NCBI RefSeq assembly: GCF_024494355.1
Contig: NZ_JAKNQY010000014.1
Location: forward strand, 62,001-126,000
Length of the DNA stretch: 64,000 bases
From: Pseudomonas sp. Q11
GTDB taxonomy: Bacteria > Pseudomonadota > Gammaproteobacteria > Pseudomonadales > Pseudomonadaceae
Direction: 5' to 3'
In this document: positions 8,936-18,136 of the stretch, piece after piece
Position numbering within the stretch: position 1 is the stretch's first letter
Layout: the number at the start of each line of letters is the position of its first letter
Notes under the pieces: generated by a model
What the model was told of the DNA's origin: nothing
The model's input: the letters and a program-made list of their open reading frames with translations, nothing else
Database searches by the model: none
Program-made: the position numbers and the translations under genes

Positions 8936-9069
8936 CTGTAGGAGCTGTCGAGTGCAACGAGGCTGCGATCTTTCCCCTCTCCATTGAGTCTGGAGCGAAG
9001 ATCAAGAGATCGCAGGCTTCGCCAGCTCCTACAAAACCCAGCGGGAGCAAGCTCCCTCGCCACAAAAGC
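8936..9069. repeat. Long inverted repeat (GTAGGAGCTG family) plus a REP half-site
   Basis: 8936-9033 is an inverted repeat with outer arms CTGTAGGAGCTG / CAGCTCCTACA and inner GCTGCGATCTTT / AGATCGCAGGC blocks. A solitary REP fragment of a second family, GCGGGAGCAAGCTCCCTCGC, follows at 9041-9069. Similar elements occur at 61111-61222. Confidence 0.8.
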
Positions 9070-9083
9070 CAGCGCTTGCTACA

Positions 9084-9935
9084 TCACTGCTCCCAATCCG
9101 CCTTGGCAATCTGCAAGCCATGCAACCCCTTGTACGCCGCCCGCTCAGGCTGGCTCCAGCCCGCCAGCAATGAATCCTCCAACCGATAGATCTCCACCCC
9201 CAACGGACGACAGACACTGAGGGGATCCTGCGCATCCGGCCCCCACATCGCCAGCGACAAATCGCCGCCGGGGCAAGTGGACAAGGCACACAGCAAATCG
9301 ATCTCGGCAAAAAACTCCAAATAATCGCCCTTCTGCGCCGGACAAGCCTTCATGAAGTACATGTCGTCATGATTGAGCCCGGTACATTGGAAAATATTCA
9401 GCACATCGTGCACATCGAACTCGGTCAGACCATGGGGTAATACCGCGCGGGTCAGGTTCGAGTGGCAATGATGGTGAAAATCCTCGCCGGTGAGCATCCT
9501 GTTCACGTACGGATCACAGCGCGTACCGAGCAGATCGTGCAACCGTCCACCATGCTCGTCGATCCCATAATCGGCCAGACTGTCATCGGTAATGGTCACC
9601 AATGGCCGCAAAAACGGCAAGTTCGACCACAGCCGGTCATGAGTGCTGACGTGGGCGCCCTGAAGCTGACGGGTACGGGCCGCCCACAGACGCTCCCGTG
9701 GATCGTGGGCATTCCAGACGTTGAAGTCCCCCACCTGCGGGCCCACGGGGGTCGTGACGCGGAACACATGACCGGCGGGTACGTGCCAAGCGCGGCCGGT
9801 GCGGATGGGCACCTCGAACTGTTCGATCAGGGTGCGCTTGTCCTGCTGGGTGCGGATGCGGTCGTAGAAGGGTTTGTCCACTTGCAGGGCCGAGCCTTTG
9901 CTGACTTGGTAGGCGGCTGGGTAGTTTTTGTGCAT
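9084..9935 (-). CDS. DUF1989 (urea carboxylase-associated) family protein
   Basis: A 283-residue soluble protein of the DUF1989 family. Members accompany urea or guanidine carboxylases, and some (CgiA/CgiB) form a carboxyguanidine deiminase. The conserved core is visible: VPAGHVFRVTTPVGPQVGDF, WAARTRQLQGAHVSTHDRLW, CDPYVNRML, HCHSNLTRAV, and later CPGGDLSL with several Cys/His residues that could bind metal. It stands alone here with no carboxylase beside it, so the substrate is unknown; action on an amidine- or urea-like compound is inference. The start ATG at 9935 has AAGGA upstream. Confidence 0.8.
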   Translation of the reverse strand: MHKNYPAAYQVSKGSALQVDKPFYDRIRTQQDKRTLIEQFEVPIRTGRAWHVPAGHVFRVTTPVGPQVGDFNVWNAHDPRERLWAARTRQLQGAHVSTHDRLWSNLPFLRPLVTITDDSLADYGIDEHGGRLHDLLGTRCDPYVNRMLTGEDFHHHCHSNLTRAVLPHGLTEFDVHDVLNIFQCTGLNHDDMYFMKACPAQKGDYLEFFAEIDLLCALSTCPGGDLSLAMWGPDAQDPLSVCRPLGVEIYRLEDSLLAGWSQPERAAYKGLHGLQIAKADWEQ

Positions 9936-10051
9936 GGGGGTGGGTCCTTGATCTGAGGTGATTGGCGGGAACGAAGCTCCAAAAGGGGATGGTCGAACCT
10001 ACACCAAGACGCATCCGAATCATCGTTTTAGGTGGCATTGGGCCAAAACGC

Positions 10052-10083
10052 AAAAAGGCCAGTCATATTCGACCGGCCTCTTT
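10052..10083 (-). terminator. Intrinsic terminator after comEA
   Basis: On the minus strand an interrupted GGCC-GTC / GAC-GGCC stem with a short loop is followed by TTTTTG. It lies 13 bp past the comEA stop codon. Confidence 0.75.
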
Positions 10084-10095
10084 CACCATCACACC

Positions 10096-10431
10096 TCAGT
10101 TCACTTCCAGCTTGTCACGATTCCTGTCGAGAATCGCCTTGCCAATCCCCTTGACCTCCAGCAACTCATCCACCGAAGAGAAGGCTCCATTACTCTCACG
10201 ATACGCAACAATCGCATCTGCCTTGGCCTTGCCTATCCCCGCCAGCTCGCGTTGCAGCATCGCGGCGTCCGCCACGTTCAGATCCACCTTGGCGCCTTGC
10301 GGTTTAGCTGAAAGTTCCAGTGCCTGCGGCGCAGCCGTCGTCTCGGGCTTGACTGCGGGCGCAGCGATAACAGCTATCGAGGCACTGGTCAGAAGGGCAA
10401 AAACCAGAGAGTAGAAATAGCCTGTACGCAT
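10096..10431 (-). CDS. comEA: ComEA family helix-hairpin-helix protein
   Basis: A 111-residue exported protein with an N-terminal signal peptide (about residues 1-23, ending AVIAA). A ComEA-type helix-hairpin-helix domain occupies the C-terminal half (VDLNVADAAMLQRELAGIGK, then FSSVDELLEVKGIGKAIL). Such domains bind double-stranded DNA non-specifically; ComEA takes part in DNA uptake in competent bacteria. Pseudomonas species keep this gene just downstream of wbpM at the end of the O-antigen locus, as here. It is much shorter than Gram-positive ComEA and lacks a membrane anchor. Confidence 0.9.
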   Translation of the reverse strand: MRTGYFYSLVFALLTSASIAVIAAPAVKPETTAAPQALELSAKPQGAKVDLNVADAAMLQRELAGIGKAKADAIVAYRESNGAFSSVDELLEVKGIGKAILDRNRDKLEVN

Positions 10432-10460
10432 AAGTGACGCTCCATGACATCGTTAAGAGA

Positions 10461-10484
10461 GAAGCAGCTTTTCCGAAGCTGCTC
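10461..10484 (-). terminator. Possible terminator between wbpM and comEA
   Basis: Stem AGCAGCTT / AAGCTGCT with a five-base loop, followed on the minus strand by TCTCTCTT, an imperfect U-tract. It may end the O-antigen transcript ahead of comEA. Confidence 0.45.
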
Positions 10485-10545
10485 CTCAAACTTAGGCGAT
10501 GATGGGGGGCTGTCAAAAGTGTGTACGTTACAGGGTGTGTAACAA

Positions 10546-12540
10546 TCAAGGTTCCAGGCGACGTTGCTGGTAGATCCAGTCGACGATCTCGCCGTCCGGG
10601 GCGTAGCCACTGACGGTATCGCGCAGCAACTGACGGACTCTGGCGTAGTCATCGTGTTCGATGGCAGCCAGCAGCTCCGCCAGCCGGGCCTTGAGCACAT
10701 CCCAGGGCAGGTGATCTTCGTTGGCACTCATGATCATAGGGTGCGAGGTGGCGACGACGTTATCGCCAATCAGTAACTCCTCGTAAAGCTTCTCGCCAGG
10801 ACGCAGCCCCGTGAACTCGACTGAAATGTCGCCATGAGGGTTCTTTTCCGAACGAACACTCAAACCAGACAGGTGAATCATCTTCTCCGCCAGCTCGACA
10901 ATCTTCACCGGTTCGCCCATGTCCAGTACAAACACATCCCCACCCAAGCCCATGGAACCGGCCTGAATCACCAACTGCGCGGCCTCGGGAATGGTCATGA
11001 AATAACGCGTGATCTTGGGATGTGTAACGGTTAACGGGCCGCCGGACTTGATCTGCTTATGGAACAGCGGAATAACCGACCCTGACGAGCCCAGTACATT
11101 TCCGAACCGGACCATGGTGAAGCGGGTTTTATTAACTCGCGAGACATTGGCCTTATCGCCGAACAGCACTGGCGCCAGTTCGCGGCTCAGGGCCTGCAAG
11201 GTCAGTTCTGCAAGGCGCTTGGTGCTGCCCATCACGTTGGTGGGGCGCACGGCTTTGTCGGTGGAAATCAATACAAAATTCGAGACGCCCGCCTGCAACG
11301 CGGCTTGCGCAGTGTTCAACGTCCCGATCACGTTGTTCAAGACACCTTCGGCAATATTGTGCTCAACCATGGGCACATGCTTATAAGCGGCGGCGTGATA
11401 GACCGTATCGACATTCCAGGTCTTCATCACGTCCAGCAACTTGTGCTGATCGCGCACCGAACCCAGGATAGGCAGCAAGCGAACAGACAACGATTCCCGA
11501 GCGATTCTCGGCTCAAGTTCAGACAGAATACTGTAGAGATTGAACTCACTATGCTCGAATAGCAGCAGCGTAGTGGGTTTGAGCGCTACGATTTGCCGAC
11601 AAAGCTCAGAACCGATTGAACCTCCCGCCCCTGTTACCAAAACCGACTGTCCGGCGATGCAATGCTCAAGCAAGTCAGCTTGTGCAGGCACAGGATCGCG
11701 CCCAAGAAGATCCGCAATGTCCACTTCCTGGATGTCATCGACCTTGACCCGGCCACTCGCCAGATCCATGAAGCCGGGCACACTGCGCACATGCAGCGGG
11801 AAGCCTTCCAGCAACGTCAATATTTCACGACGACGACCTCGTGACGAAGACGGGATCGCCAACAAAATCTCTTGCGCGCCGGTCGCATCGATCATTTTTT
11901 GAATGTGTTTCGGTTGGTAGACCTGAAGCCCGGCGATCACCCGGTCTGCAATGCTGCGATCATCATCGATGAACGCGACCGGACGCATTACCCGCCCCAT
12001 ACGCAATGCCGCGACGAGTTGGTTACCCGCGGCACCAGCACCATAAATAGCGACTTTGGGCAAACCATCGTCACGGTTGGTGAAGGGGACATGCTGGGCT
12101 GCGGTGAACCAGTCTCCCAGAAAGTATTGACGCATCATGAGGCGCAAACCGCCGATCATGATCAGGCTGAGCCACCAATAGTTGAAGATGATGGAGCGTG
12201 GGACCACGTTTTTATGGTTGCTGTACCAATATACCAAGAGAGCCAACAGCAAGGCAGAGAGACTGACTGCCTTGCAGATAGTGATCAGCGCGTCATTGCC
12301 GAAATAACGCATGACGGCGCGGTACATGCCAAAGCGGATGAAAATCGGGATAGCGATCAGCGGAGCAGATGCGAAAAGCCAAAGATGCGTTTCGATCGGG
12401 CTCGCCAAGGCGTCGACACCGAGTCGAACGACGAATGCCAACCATAGGGCGACCCAAACCAGAACCACATCTGTGGCCACCTGGATTGCCCGTTTGTGAC
12501 GTCTTGGCAAGCCAAGCAAGGCTATTCTTAATTTATCCAT
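10546..12540 (-). CDS. wbpM: WbpM, UDP-GlcNAc 4,6-dehydratase (inner membrane)
   Basis: Converts UDP-GlcNAc to the 4-keto-6-deoxy intermediate used for UDP-D-QuiNAc or UDP-D-FucNAc in O-antigen synthesis. The N-terminal part has about four membrane helices. A CoA-binding-like domain (GAGAAGNQLVAAL) follows, then the SDR catalytic domain with VTGAGGSIGSEL and STDKAVRPTNVMGSTKR. The last carries the Met-x3-Lys that replaces the usual Tyr-x3-Lys in WbpM. I chose the ATG at 12540 (MDKLRIALLGLPRR) because relatives begin there; a GTG at 12555 with GGAG upstream is also possible (669 residues). It is the last biosynthetic gene of the cluster, next to comEA, as in P. aeruginosa. Confidence 0.96.
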   Translation of the reverse strand: MDKLRIALLGLPRRHKRAIQVATDVVLVWVALWLAFVVRLGVDALASPIETHLWLFASAPLIAIPIFIRFGMYRAVMRYFGNDALITICKAVSLSALLLALLVYWYSNHKNVVPRSIIFNYWWLSLIMIGGLRLMMRQYFLGDWFTAAQHVPFTNRDDGLPKVAIYGAGAAGNQLVAALRMGRVMRPVAFIDDDRSIADRVIAGLQVYQPKHIQKMIDATGAQEILLAIPSSSRGRRREILTLLEGFPLHVRSVPGFMDLASGRVKVDDIQEVDIADLLGRDPVPAQADLLEHCIAGQSVLVTGAGGSIGSELCRQIVALKPTTLLLFEHSEFNLYSILSELEPRIARESLSVRLLPILGSVRDQHKLLDVMKTWNVDTVYHAAAYKHVPMVEHNIAEGVLNNVIGTLNTAQAALQAGVSNFVLISTDKAVRPTNVMGSTKRLAELTLQALSRELAPVLFGDKANVSRVNKTRFTMVRFGNVLGSSGSVIPLFHKQIKSGGPLTVTHPKITRYFMTIPEAAQLVIQAGSMGLGGDVFVLDMGEPVKIVELAEKMIHLSGLSVRSEKNPHGDISVEFTGLRPGEKLYEELLIGDNVVATSHPMIMSANEDHLPWDVLKARLAELLAAIEHDDYARVRQLLRDTVSGYAPDGEIVDWIYQQRRLEP

Positions 12541-12652
12541 AAACCCTTTACGCACCTTGACCAGCTCCTAAAACCAATCCATTCCTGATGCCTGCGGTTA
12601 TCTTAACGACCATTGGACATCTGATACAAAACGTACGAACACAGCCTTGGAA

Positions 12653-13684
12653 TCAGACCGCCTCAAACTCACCCGCATGAAACCTGATAGCCAGCAGAAC
12701 CAACGGCACATAGGCCACTACCAAAACCAATGCGCCATCCACATTCCACAACACGACACACGCCGCAAGCGGTAGCAACCAGAACAGGTTAATCGCAGCC
12801 ACCGCCAGCGTCACGGGTAGATGCTGGCCATACTGACGCGACGCAAACTGATAGGCGTGGCTACGGTGAGCCTCATAAACTTTATCCCCTCGCAACAGAC
12901 GTCGTATCAACGTGACTGAAGCATCAACAATAAAGACTCCAAGCAGGATCAACCATACCCAAAGCAGCTTTGAAGAGAACCAAGCAGCTTGTAATGAGAG
13001 TAACCCAAGGATGATGCCAAGGAAGCCGCTGCCTGCATCCCCCATGAAAATTCTTGCGGGAGGGAAGTTCCAATAAAGAAAGCCGGCTACGGCCATTGCT
13101 AGTACCAAGGGAGCGACCAATAAGGTGTCAAAACCGGCCAGCCAGTACAACAGGGAGGCTCCGAAGCAGGCACAAATGGCCTCCACGCTCGCGATACCGT
13201 CGATACCATCCATGAAATTATAGAGATTGAGCATCCAGACCAGATAAAACGCGGCCAAGACGTGACCTACCCACCCAAAACTCACTGTGATGTTGGCCAA
13301 GCTAATCGTTGGCAGCCCTCCTATCCAAAATAATGCCCAGGCAGCGGCAAAAAAGTGCCCCAAAAGACGCCAGCGAGCTGCGATATGACCATGATCATCA
13401 AGAAAACCTAATATCGCGACCATTGCTCCCGCTCCCAGCAAGGCGCACGCAAAATTCCATGTCAGCTCACCTCCCACAGCTAAGAAAGTCACGGTTACCA
13501 GAAAACTTAACACAATCGCCAACCCTCCCCCGCGGGGAGTCGGTAACGAGTGCGAGCTTCTAGCATTGGGGACATCAATCAAGCTGCGGCTCAATGCATA
13601 GCGTCGTAATATCCAAGTTAAAAAGAATGCCATAAAAACAACAGCAAACATCAACCAAAGCAGCAATGTCATCAAAAACCCCAT
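12653..13684 (-). CDS. wbpL: WbpL-type glycosyl-1-phosphate transferase
   Basis: Initiating enzyme of O-antigen synthesis. It transfers a HexNAc-1-phosphate (QuiNAc, FucNAc or GlcNAc) to undecaprenyl phosphate at the cytoplasmic face. The 343-residue protein has about ten membrane helices. It carries the MraY/WecA-family signatures VPNARSSHSLPTPRGGG, FLDDHGHIAARWRLL, NLYNFMDGIDGIASVEAI, a metal-binding GDAGSGFLG and a late HRSHAYQ. It lies immediately upstream of wbpM, the standard place for wbpL. Which sugar it uses cannot be read from the sequence. Confidence 0.93.
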   Translation of the reverse strand: MGFLMTLLLWLMFAVVFMAFFLTWILRRYALSRSLIDVPNARSSHSLPTPRGGGLAIVLSFLVTVTFLAVGGELTWNFACALLGAGAMVAILGFLDDHGHIAARWRLLGHFFAAAWALFWIGGLPTISLANITVSFGWVGHVLAAFYLVWMLNLYNFMDGIDGIASVEAICACFGASLLYWLAGFDTLLVAPLVLAMAVAGFLYWNFPPARIFMGDAGSGFLGIILGLLSLQAAWFSSKLLWVWLILLGVFIVDASVTLIRRLLRGDKVYEAHRSHAYQFASRQYGQHLPVTLAVAAINLFWLLPLAACVVLWNVDGALVLVVAYVPLVLLAIRFHAGEFEAV

Positions 13685-13717
13685 TCGTCAGCCATTCGCC
13701 AGACTATAGCACCCAGC

Positions 13718-14677
13718 CTAATTGGAACCTGATCTAAAATCTTTCGCCACCTTTACTAACCCCTCATCAAGGCTTTCAATAGGGCTCCAATCAAGCAATT
13801 TACGAGTCTTCTGAATATCAACCTGAAGAGAGCCATTGAGCCGTCGCGCTAGATCTCTGCGCCCCGACAAAACAGCGCCTACATTAATAAACATAGAGGG
13901 TATCGGTATTAGCCTAGCCGGCTTCCCCAACGCGTTACCCATCTTGATTAACAAATCGGTAGTGGATACATCTTCACCATCACTGACCATAAATATCTGA
14001 TTAGCCGCGCCGGGATGATCCAAGCAGGTAATAATCAAGTCGACCAGATTATCCAAAGACACCAAGCTACGCTTATTCTGGATGGCGCCAAACGGTAAAG
14101 GAAAGCCCTTATCTAACCAATTCATCATGCTACGAAAATTTGCCTTTACACCGGGACCGTAAACCAGTACAGGACGAATAATTACTACCTCAATCCCTAG
14201 CTCCTCTGAAATACGCCTTAACCCTTGTTCAGCCTCCATTTTTGAACAACCGTAAGGGTCCACGGGGGCAGGAATATCATCCGCTTGGAAAGGAAAACCC
14301 GGGGACGTTTCCTCACCATTGACTTTGATCGAACTGAGAAAAACAAAACGCTTCACCCCAGCTTCAGCAGCCCTACGCGCCAAGTCCAAGGTAAACTTCA
14401 CATTTACTTCGCGAAAATCAGCCAAGGGATTTACTGAGCGATCATTCATTATATGAACACGCGCCGCGCAATGAACAATTGATTTCACGTCATCAAAGGA
14501 TAGTTCCGCAAACTCGCCTTTCTCCGAAACTACCGAAACTAAAACCTCAGTAGGAAAACTCACCTCCTTTTGCCGAACGAGCGCGACGACCTGTTTTTCC
14601 TGACAGGATAAAAGCCGTTCCACCAAAGCGGAGCCGACAAAACCGGTAGCGCCAGTAACAAGAATTTTTTCACTCAT
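13718..14677 (-). CDS. wbpV: NAD-dependent 4-reductase, WbpV-like
   Basis: Extended SDR enzyme of 319 residues, with the Rossmann motif TGATGFVG near the N-terminus and the catalytic YGCSK (Tyr-x3-Lys). By position beside wbpL-wbpM and by likeness to WbpV/WbpK it should reduce the 4-keto product of WbpM to UDP-D-QuiNAc (or UDP-D-FucNAc). The start is uncertain: a TTG at 14695 would extend it by six residues. I prefer the ATG at 14677 (MSEKILVTGATG), which overlaps the preceding glycosyltransferase gene by eight bases. Stereospecificity cannot be told from sequence by eye. Confidence 0.8.
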   Translation of the reverse strand: MSEKILVTGATGFVGSALVERLLSCQEKQVVALVRQKEVSFPTEVLVSVVSEKGEFAELSFDDVKSIVHCAARVHIMNDRSVNPLADFREVNVKFTLDLARRAAEAGVKRFVFLSSIKVNGEETSPGFPFQADDIPAPVDPYGCSKMEAEQGLRRISEELGIEVVIIRPVLVYGPGVKANFRSMMNWLDKGFPLPFGAIQNKRSLVSLDNLVDLIITCLDHPGAANQIFMVSDGEDVSTTDLLIKMGNALGKPARLIPIPSMFINVGAVLSGRRDLARRLNGSLQVDIQKTRKLLDWSPIESLDEGLVKVAKDFRSGSN

Positions 14678-15812
14678 GATCAAAAGTTCGCTCAAGCTTT
14701 GAATAAATTTTCAGGTGCTGTTGCACTATTTTTTCCAAGTTGAATTCACTTTCGGCCAATGCGCGTCCTGCGGCCCCCATACGTTGCCGCAAGCTTGCAT
14801 CATCGATCAACAGCTGTAGTCCATCGGCTAACGCAACGGCGTTGCATACGGGAACCAGCAAGCCCGTAACATTCGGATCAATCGCATCACGACAACCGGG
14901 TACATCCGTCGTGACAACCGCGCGACCAGAAGCCGCCGCTTCAACCAGGACCTTCGGAAGCCCCTCCCGATAGGAAGGTAAGGTCACAACGTGGGCTTCG
15001 GCAAACAGTGCAGATATGTCGTTGCGGTAACCCAATATCTCGATTAACCCTTCGTCTCGCCAAGCAGCGATTTCAGCTTCAGTGATAGTGGCAGGGTTCC
15101 CAGGGTCAATGGCTCCAATTAATTGAAATCGAGCCTTGACTCCTCTCTCTTGAAGGATTCGCGCAGCCTCAACAAACTCCAGCACCCCCTTGTCTCGCAG
15201 AAGGCGAGCAGCAAGACAGACTACAGGGGATGACGTATGGGGCTCAGGACGAAAAGAATAGAGGCTCATATCCACACCGGAACCTCGAATCAGTTCAGCT
15301 TTCGCAGGATCCAACACCCCCAAACTTATCAATAGCTCACGGTCATCCGAGTTCTGAAAAATGACACGAAGATTTTTTTTACCCAATGCCAGCCAATAAA
15401 AAAAACCGATCATTTTACGTAATAAAGATGCCTTGAAACCGCGTACAAGAAATACAAAACCTAGTCCTGATACAGCTGCGACGACACCTCCGACTGGCGC
15501 CAATCGAGCAGCGATTCCCCCATAAACAACAGGCTTTATGGTGACTAAATGCAACAAGTTTGGCCTGATGCGCCACAGTAAACGCCAAACAGAGAATAGT
15601 GCTGCCAGTTCACGAAATGGATTACGCCCACTACGGGTTAGAGGTAAAATGTGGTGAACAAACCCGTTGTCCTCAATTGCCCTCACCGCACCGCCATCCA
15701 TGGTCGCAACATGGACCCTATAACCAGCTTTTCTAGCTCCCTCGGCAACGGCCAAGCGGTGCGAAATGAAAAAAGCAGGATCGTTGACAATCATGAGAAA
15801 AGTAGGTGTCAT
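14670..15812 (-). CDS. Glycosyltransferase, GT4 family
   Basis: Cytoplasmic retaining glycosyltransferase of about 380 residues that adds a sugar to the undecaprenyl-linked O-unit. The N-terminal acceptor domain starts NDPAFFISHRLAVAEGARKA. The donor domain has the GT4 pattern SYREGLPKVLVEAAASGRAV followed by TTDVPGCRDAI, an E-x7-E-type motif. It resembles the WbjE/PglA-type enzymes that act on acetamido-6-deoxy sugars. I use the ATG at 15812 (MTPTFLMIVND); an upstream start at 15845 adds eleven residues with no homology. It is one of only two glycosyltransferases in the cluster besides WbpL. Confidence 0.88.
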   Translation of the reverse strand: MTPTFLMIVNDPAFFISHRLAVAEGARKAGYRVHVATMDGGAVRAIEDNGFVHHILPLTRSGRNPFRELAALFSVWRLLWRIRPNLLHLVTIKPVVYGGIAARLAPVGGVVAAVSGLGFVFLVRGFKASLLRKMIGFFYWLALGKKNLRVIFQNSDDRELLISLGVLDPAKAELIRGSGVDMSLYSFRPEPHTSSPVVCLAARLLRDKGVLEFVEAARILQERGVKARFQLIGAIDPGNPATITEAEIAAWRDEGLIEILGYRNDISALFAEAHVVTLPSYREGLPKVLVEAAASGRAVVTTDVPGCRDAIDPNVTGLLVPVCNAVALADGLQLLIDDASLRQRMGAAGRALAESEFNLEKIVQQHLKIYSKLERTFDHE

Positions 15813-15901
15813 CAGCGAGCACCGAGCCAGATTGGAAACATTCAATACGCTCCATATATGTCGATGTCAAAAAAATAATGCCCAAAGACCCCGCACCCCA
15901 T

Positions 15902-17029
15902 CTAGGCCTTGCCCCATACAGTTCGGTTAATATAATCAACATAACTCAATACTATACGCACAACCTGGATAGACACAGGCCCTCCCTGATAATCCTTTAC
16001 AACCGGAATCATCTGGTGGTTACGGTTATGTTGATTGGTAACAATCCTTACCGCTTCCAGCACGCGTTCAACTTTCAAACCGCTCATTATCAATGTTCCT
16101 TCATCCATCCCTTCAGGCCGCTCATGAGCATTTCGAATGGTGATAGCGGGCAAGTTCAACAGAGAGGCCTCTTCTGTAATAGTCCCGCTGTCTGAAAGCA
16201 CGCAAAATGCAGACATCTGCAGTTTTATGTAATCCAGCAAACCGAATGGCTTCATGAACTGTATCAGTGGATGATCCATTGCAATACCACAAGCTTCAAG
16301 ACGCTTTCGGGTACGAGGGTGCGTAGAGACTATTATCGGATACTTATAATGATCAGCTAAGGCATTAAGAGTGTCGATCAGATCCCTAAGATTTTCCGGG
16401 CTATCAACATTCTCCTCTCGATGTGCGCTAACGATAAAAAACTTATCTTCGTCCAAAGACATACGGCTCAGCACATCAGACTGGCGAATTTTAGGCAGAT
16501 AAAAATCTAAAACCTCAGCCATATGAGATCCAGTCTTTATAATGGTCTCCGGCCGTATACCCTCAGCAATAAGATACCGTCGCGCATGCTCGGTGAGCAC
16601 CATATTGATATCACTAAGGTGGTCCAAAACCTTGCGATTTAGCTCTTCAGGCACCCGCTGATCGAAACAACGATTGCCGGCTTCCATATGAAAGACTGGA
16701 ATTTTTCGTCGCTTAGCTGCTATAACTGCCAAACAGGTATTGGTATCTCCATAGAGGAGAACAGCGTCCGGTTTCTCTAACTCGAAAATCTCATCAGCCT
16801 TACTAATAATCTCCGCAATCGTCTGGGCAACCGTATTCCCTACTGCACCCAAAAAATGATCCGGCTTGCGGATTCCGAGCTCATCAAAAAAAACTTGATT
16901 CAACTCATAGTCATAATTTTGCCCTGAATGAACAAGTACGTGAGTCACCTGCTTATCCAGCTCAGCAATGACCCGACTCATTTTTATTAGCTCGGGACGA
17001 GTACCAACGAGCGTCATAACTTTAAGCAT
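15902..17029 (-). CDS. wbjD: UDP-N-acetyl-L-hexosamine 2-epimerase (WbjD/WbvD family)
   Basis: Non-hydrolysing UDP-GlcNAc 2-epimerase homologue of 375 residues. Family landmarks are GTRPE near the N-terminus, FHMEAGNRCFDQRVPEE, SAHREEN, and SDSGTITEEA in the C-terminal nucleotide site. The FDQRVPEELNRK stretch is typical of the WbjD/FnlC/CapG branch. That branch inverts C2 in the last step to UDP-L-FucNAc, or to UDP-L-QuiNAc in the WbvD pathway. The start codon overlaps the wbjB stop by eight bases, so the two are co-translated. Which L-sugar is made depends on the reductase at 18137-19009. Confidence 0.9.
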   Translation of the reverse strand: MLKVMTLVGTRPELIKMSRVIAELDKQVTHVLVHSGQNYDYELNQVFFDELGIRKPDHFLGAVGNTVAQTIAEIISKADEIFELEKPDAVLLYGDTNTCLAVIAAKRRKIPVFHMEAGNRCFDQRVPEELNRKVLDHLSDINMVLTEHARRYLIAEGIRPETIIKTGSHMAEVLDFYLPKIRQSDVLSRMSLDEDKFFIVSAHREENVDSPENLRDLIDTLNALADHYKYPIIVSTHPRTRKRLEACGIAMDHPLIQFMKPFGLLDYIKLQMSAFCVLSDSGTITEEASLLNLPAITIRNAHERPEGMDEGTLIMSGLKVERVLEAVRIVTNQHNRNHQMIPVVKDYQGGPVSIQVVRIVLSYVDYINRTVWGKA

Positions 17030-18032
17030 TTAGTACCTCCCGGATATAGTCAAGCTTCAGCAACACTTCTTTTACGCCACTGACGTCAAGCCGCTGAGTA
17101 TTATGAGACGTATAATCGTCTTGCTCGGAAATTTTCTGCTCGCCCTCAACAAAGTATTTTTTGTAATTAAGGTCCCGATTATCCGCAGGAATTCGATAGT
17201 AACGCCCCATATCCTCCGATTTGGCCATCTCCTCTCTCGACACAAGAGACTCATAAAGTTTCTCTCCATGCCGAGTTCCGATAACCTTTATTGGAGAATT
17301 ACTGCCAAGCAGCTCCTTTAGAGCAACAGCTAGATCTCCAACAGTGGACGCAGGGGCTTTTTGAATAAATATATCTCCCTGCTGTCCATGCTCGAAAGCA
17401 TGCAAAACAAGGTCCACGGAATCCTCTAGCGACATAAGAAATCGAGTCATCTCTGGATCGGTAACCGTTAGGGGCTCCCCCTCTTTGAGTTGACCTACAA
17501 ACAATGGAATAACCGATCCGCGTGAGGCCATCACGTTTCCATAACGTGTAGCACAAATCACCGTACCTTGATCTGGAATCATTCGAGATTTGGCAACCAC
17601 CAACTTTTCAGCCATTGCCTTGGAAATACCCATTGCGTTGATGGGATATACAGCCTTGTCTGTGCTGAGCACAACGACACGTTTCACGCCGCAGCTAATA
17701 GCTGCATTCAAAACATTCTCAGTCCCATTAATATTGGTCTTAACCGCTTCCATCGGATAAAACTCGCAGGAGGGAACTTGCTTTAACGCTGCCGCATGAA
17801 AAATATAATCAACGCCTGTCATCGCTTGGACCAAACTTTGATAATCTCGGACGTCGCCAATATAAAACTTTACTTTATCATTTGACAAAGCAATACGCAT
17901 ATCCTCTTGCTTCTTCTCATCACGACTAAAAATACGTATTTCACGAACACCTGTATTAAGAAAACGCTTAAGTACAGTATTACCAAAAGAACCGGTCCCC
18001 CCGGTTATCATGAGAATCTTATCGTCGAACAT
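17022..18032 (-). CDS. wbjB: UDP-GlcNAc 4,6-dehydratase / 5-epimerase (WbjB/CapE family)
   Basis: First enzyme of the L-2-acetamido-2,6-dideoxyhexose pathway. It converts UDP-D-GlcNAc to a 4-keto-6-deoxy L-sugar. The soluble SDR protein has 336 residues, with TGGTGSFG at about 10-17 and STDKAVYPINAMGISKAMAEK. In this family Met-x3-Lys stands for the usual Tyr-x3-Lys. It shares the SMK-type active site with wbpM but lacks the membrane part, which separates the L-sugar branch from the D-sugar branch. It is followed, with overlap, by wbjD. Confidence 0.92.
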   Translation of the reverse strand: MFDDKILMITGGTGSFGNTVLKRFLNTGVREIRIFSRDEKKQEDMRIALSNDKVKFYIGDVRDYQSLVQAMTGVDYIFHAAALKQVPSCEFYPMEAVKTNINGTENVLNAAISCGVKRVVVLSTDKAVYPINAMGISKAMAEKLVVAKSRMIPDQGTVICATRYGNVMASRGSVIPLFVGQLKEGEPLTVTDPEMTRFLMSLEDSVDLVLHAFEHGQQGDIFIQKAPASTVGDLAVALKELLGSNSPIKVIGTRHGEKLYESLVSREEMAKSEDMGRYYRIPADNRDLNYKKYFVEGEQKISEQDDYTSHNTQRLDVSGVKEVLLKLDYIREVLNA

Positions 18033-18136
18033 ATAATCACCAATAGTATAGAAAATTTCTCAAATCGACTAGTGCCAGACATTCACCTGTGATTACAACA
18101 CATAGCTACAACCAGCAAAACCACTCTATATGAACC

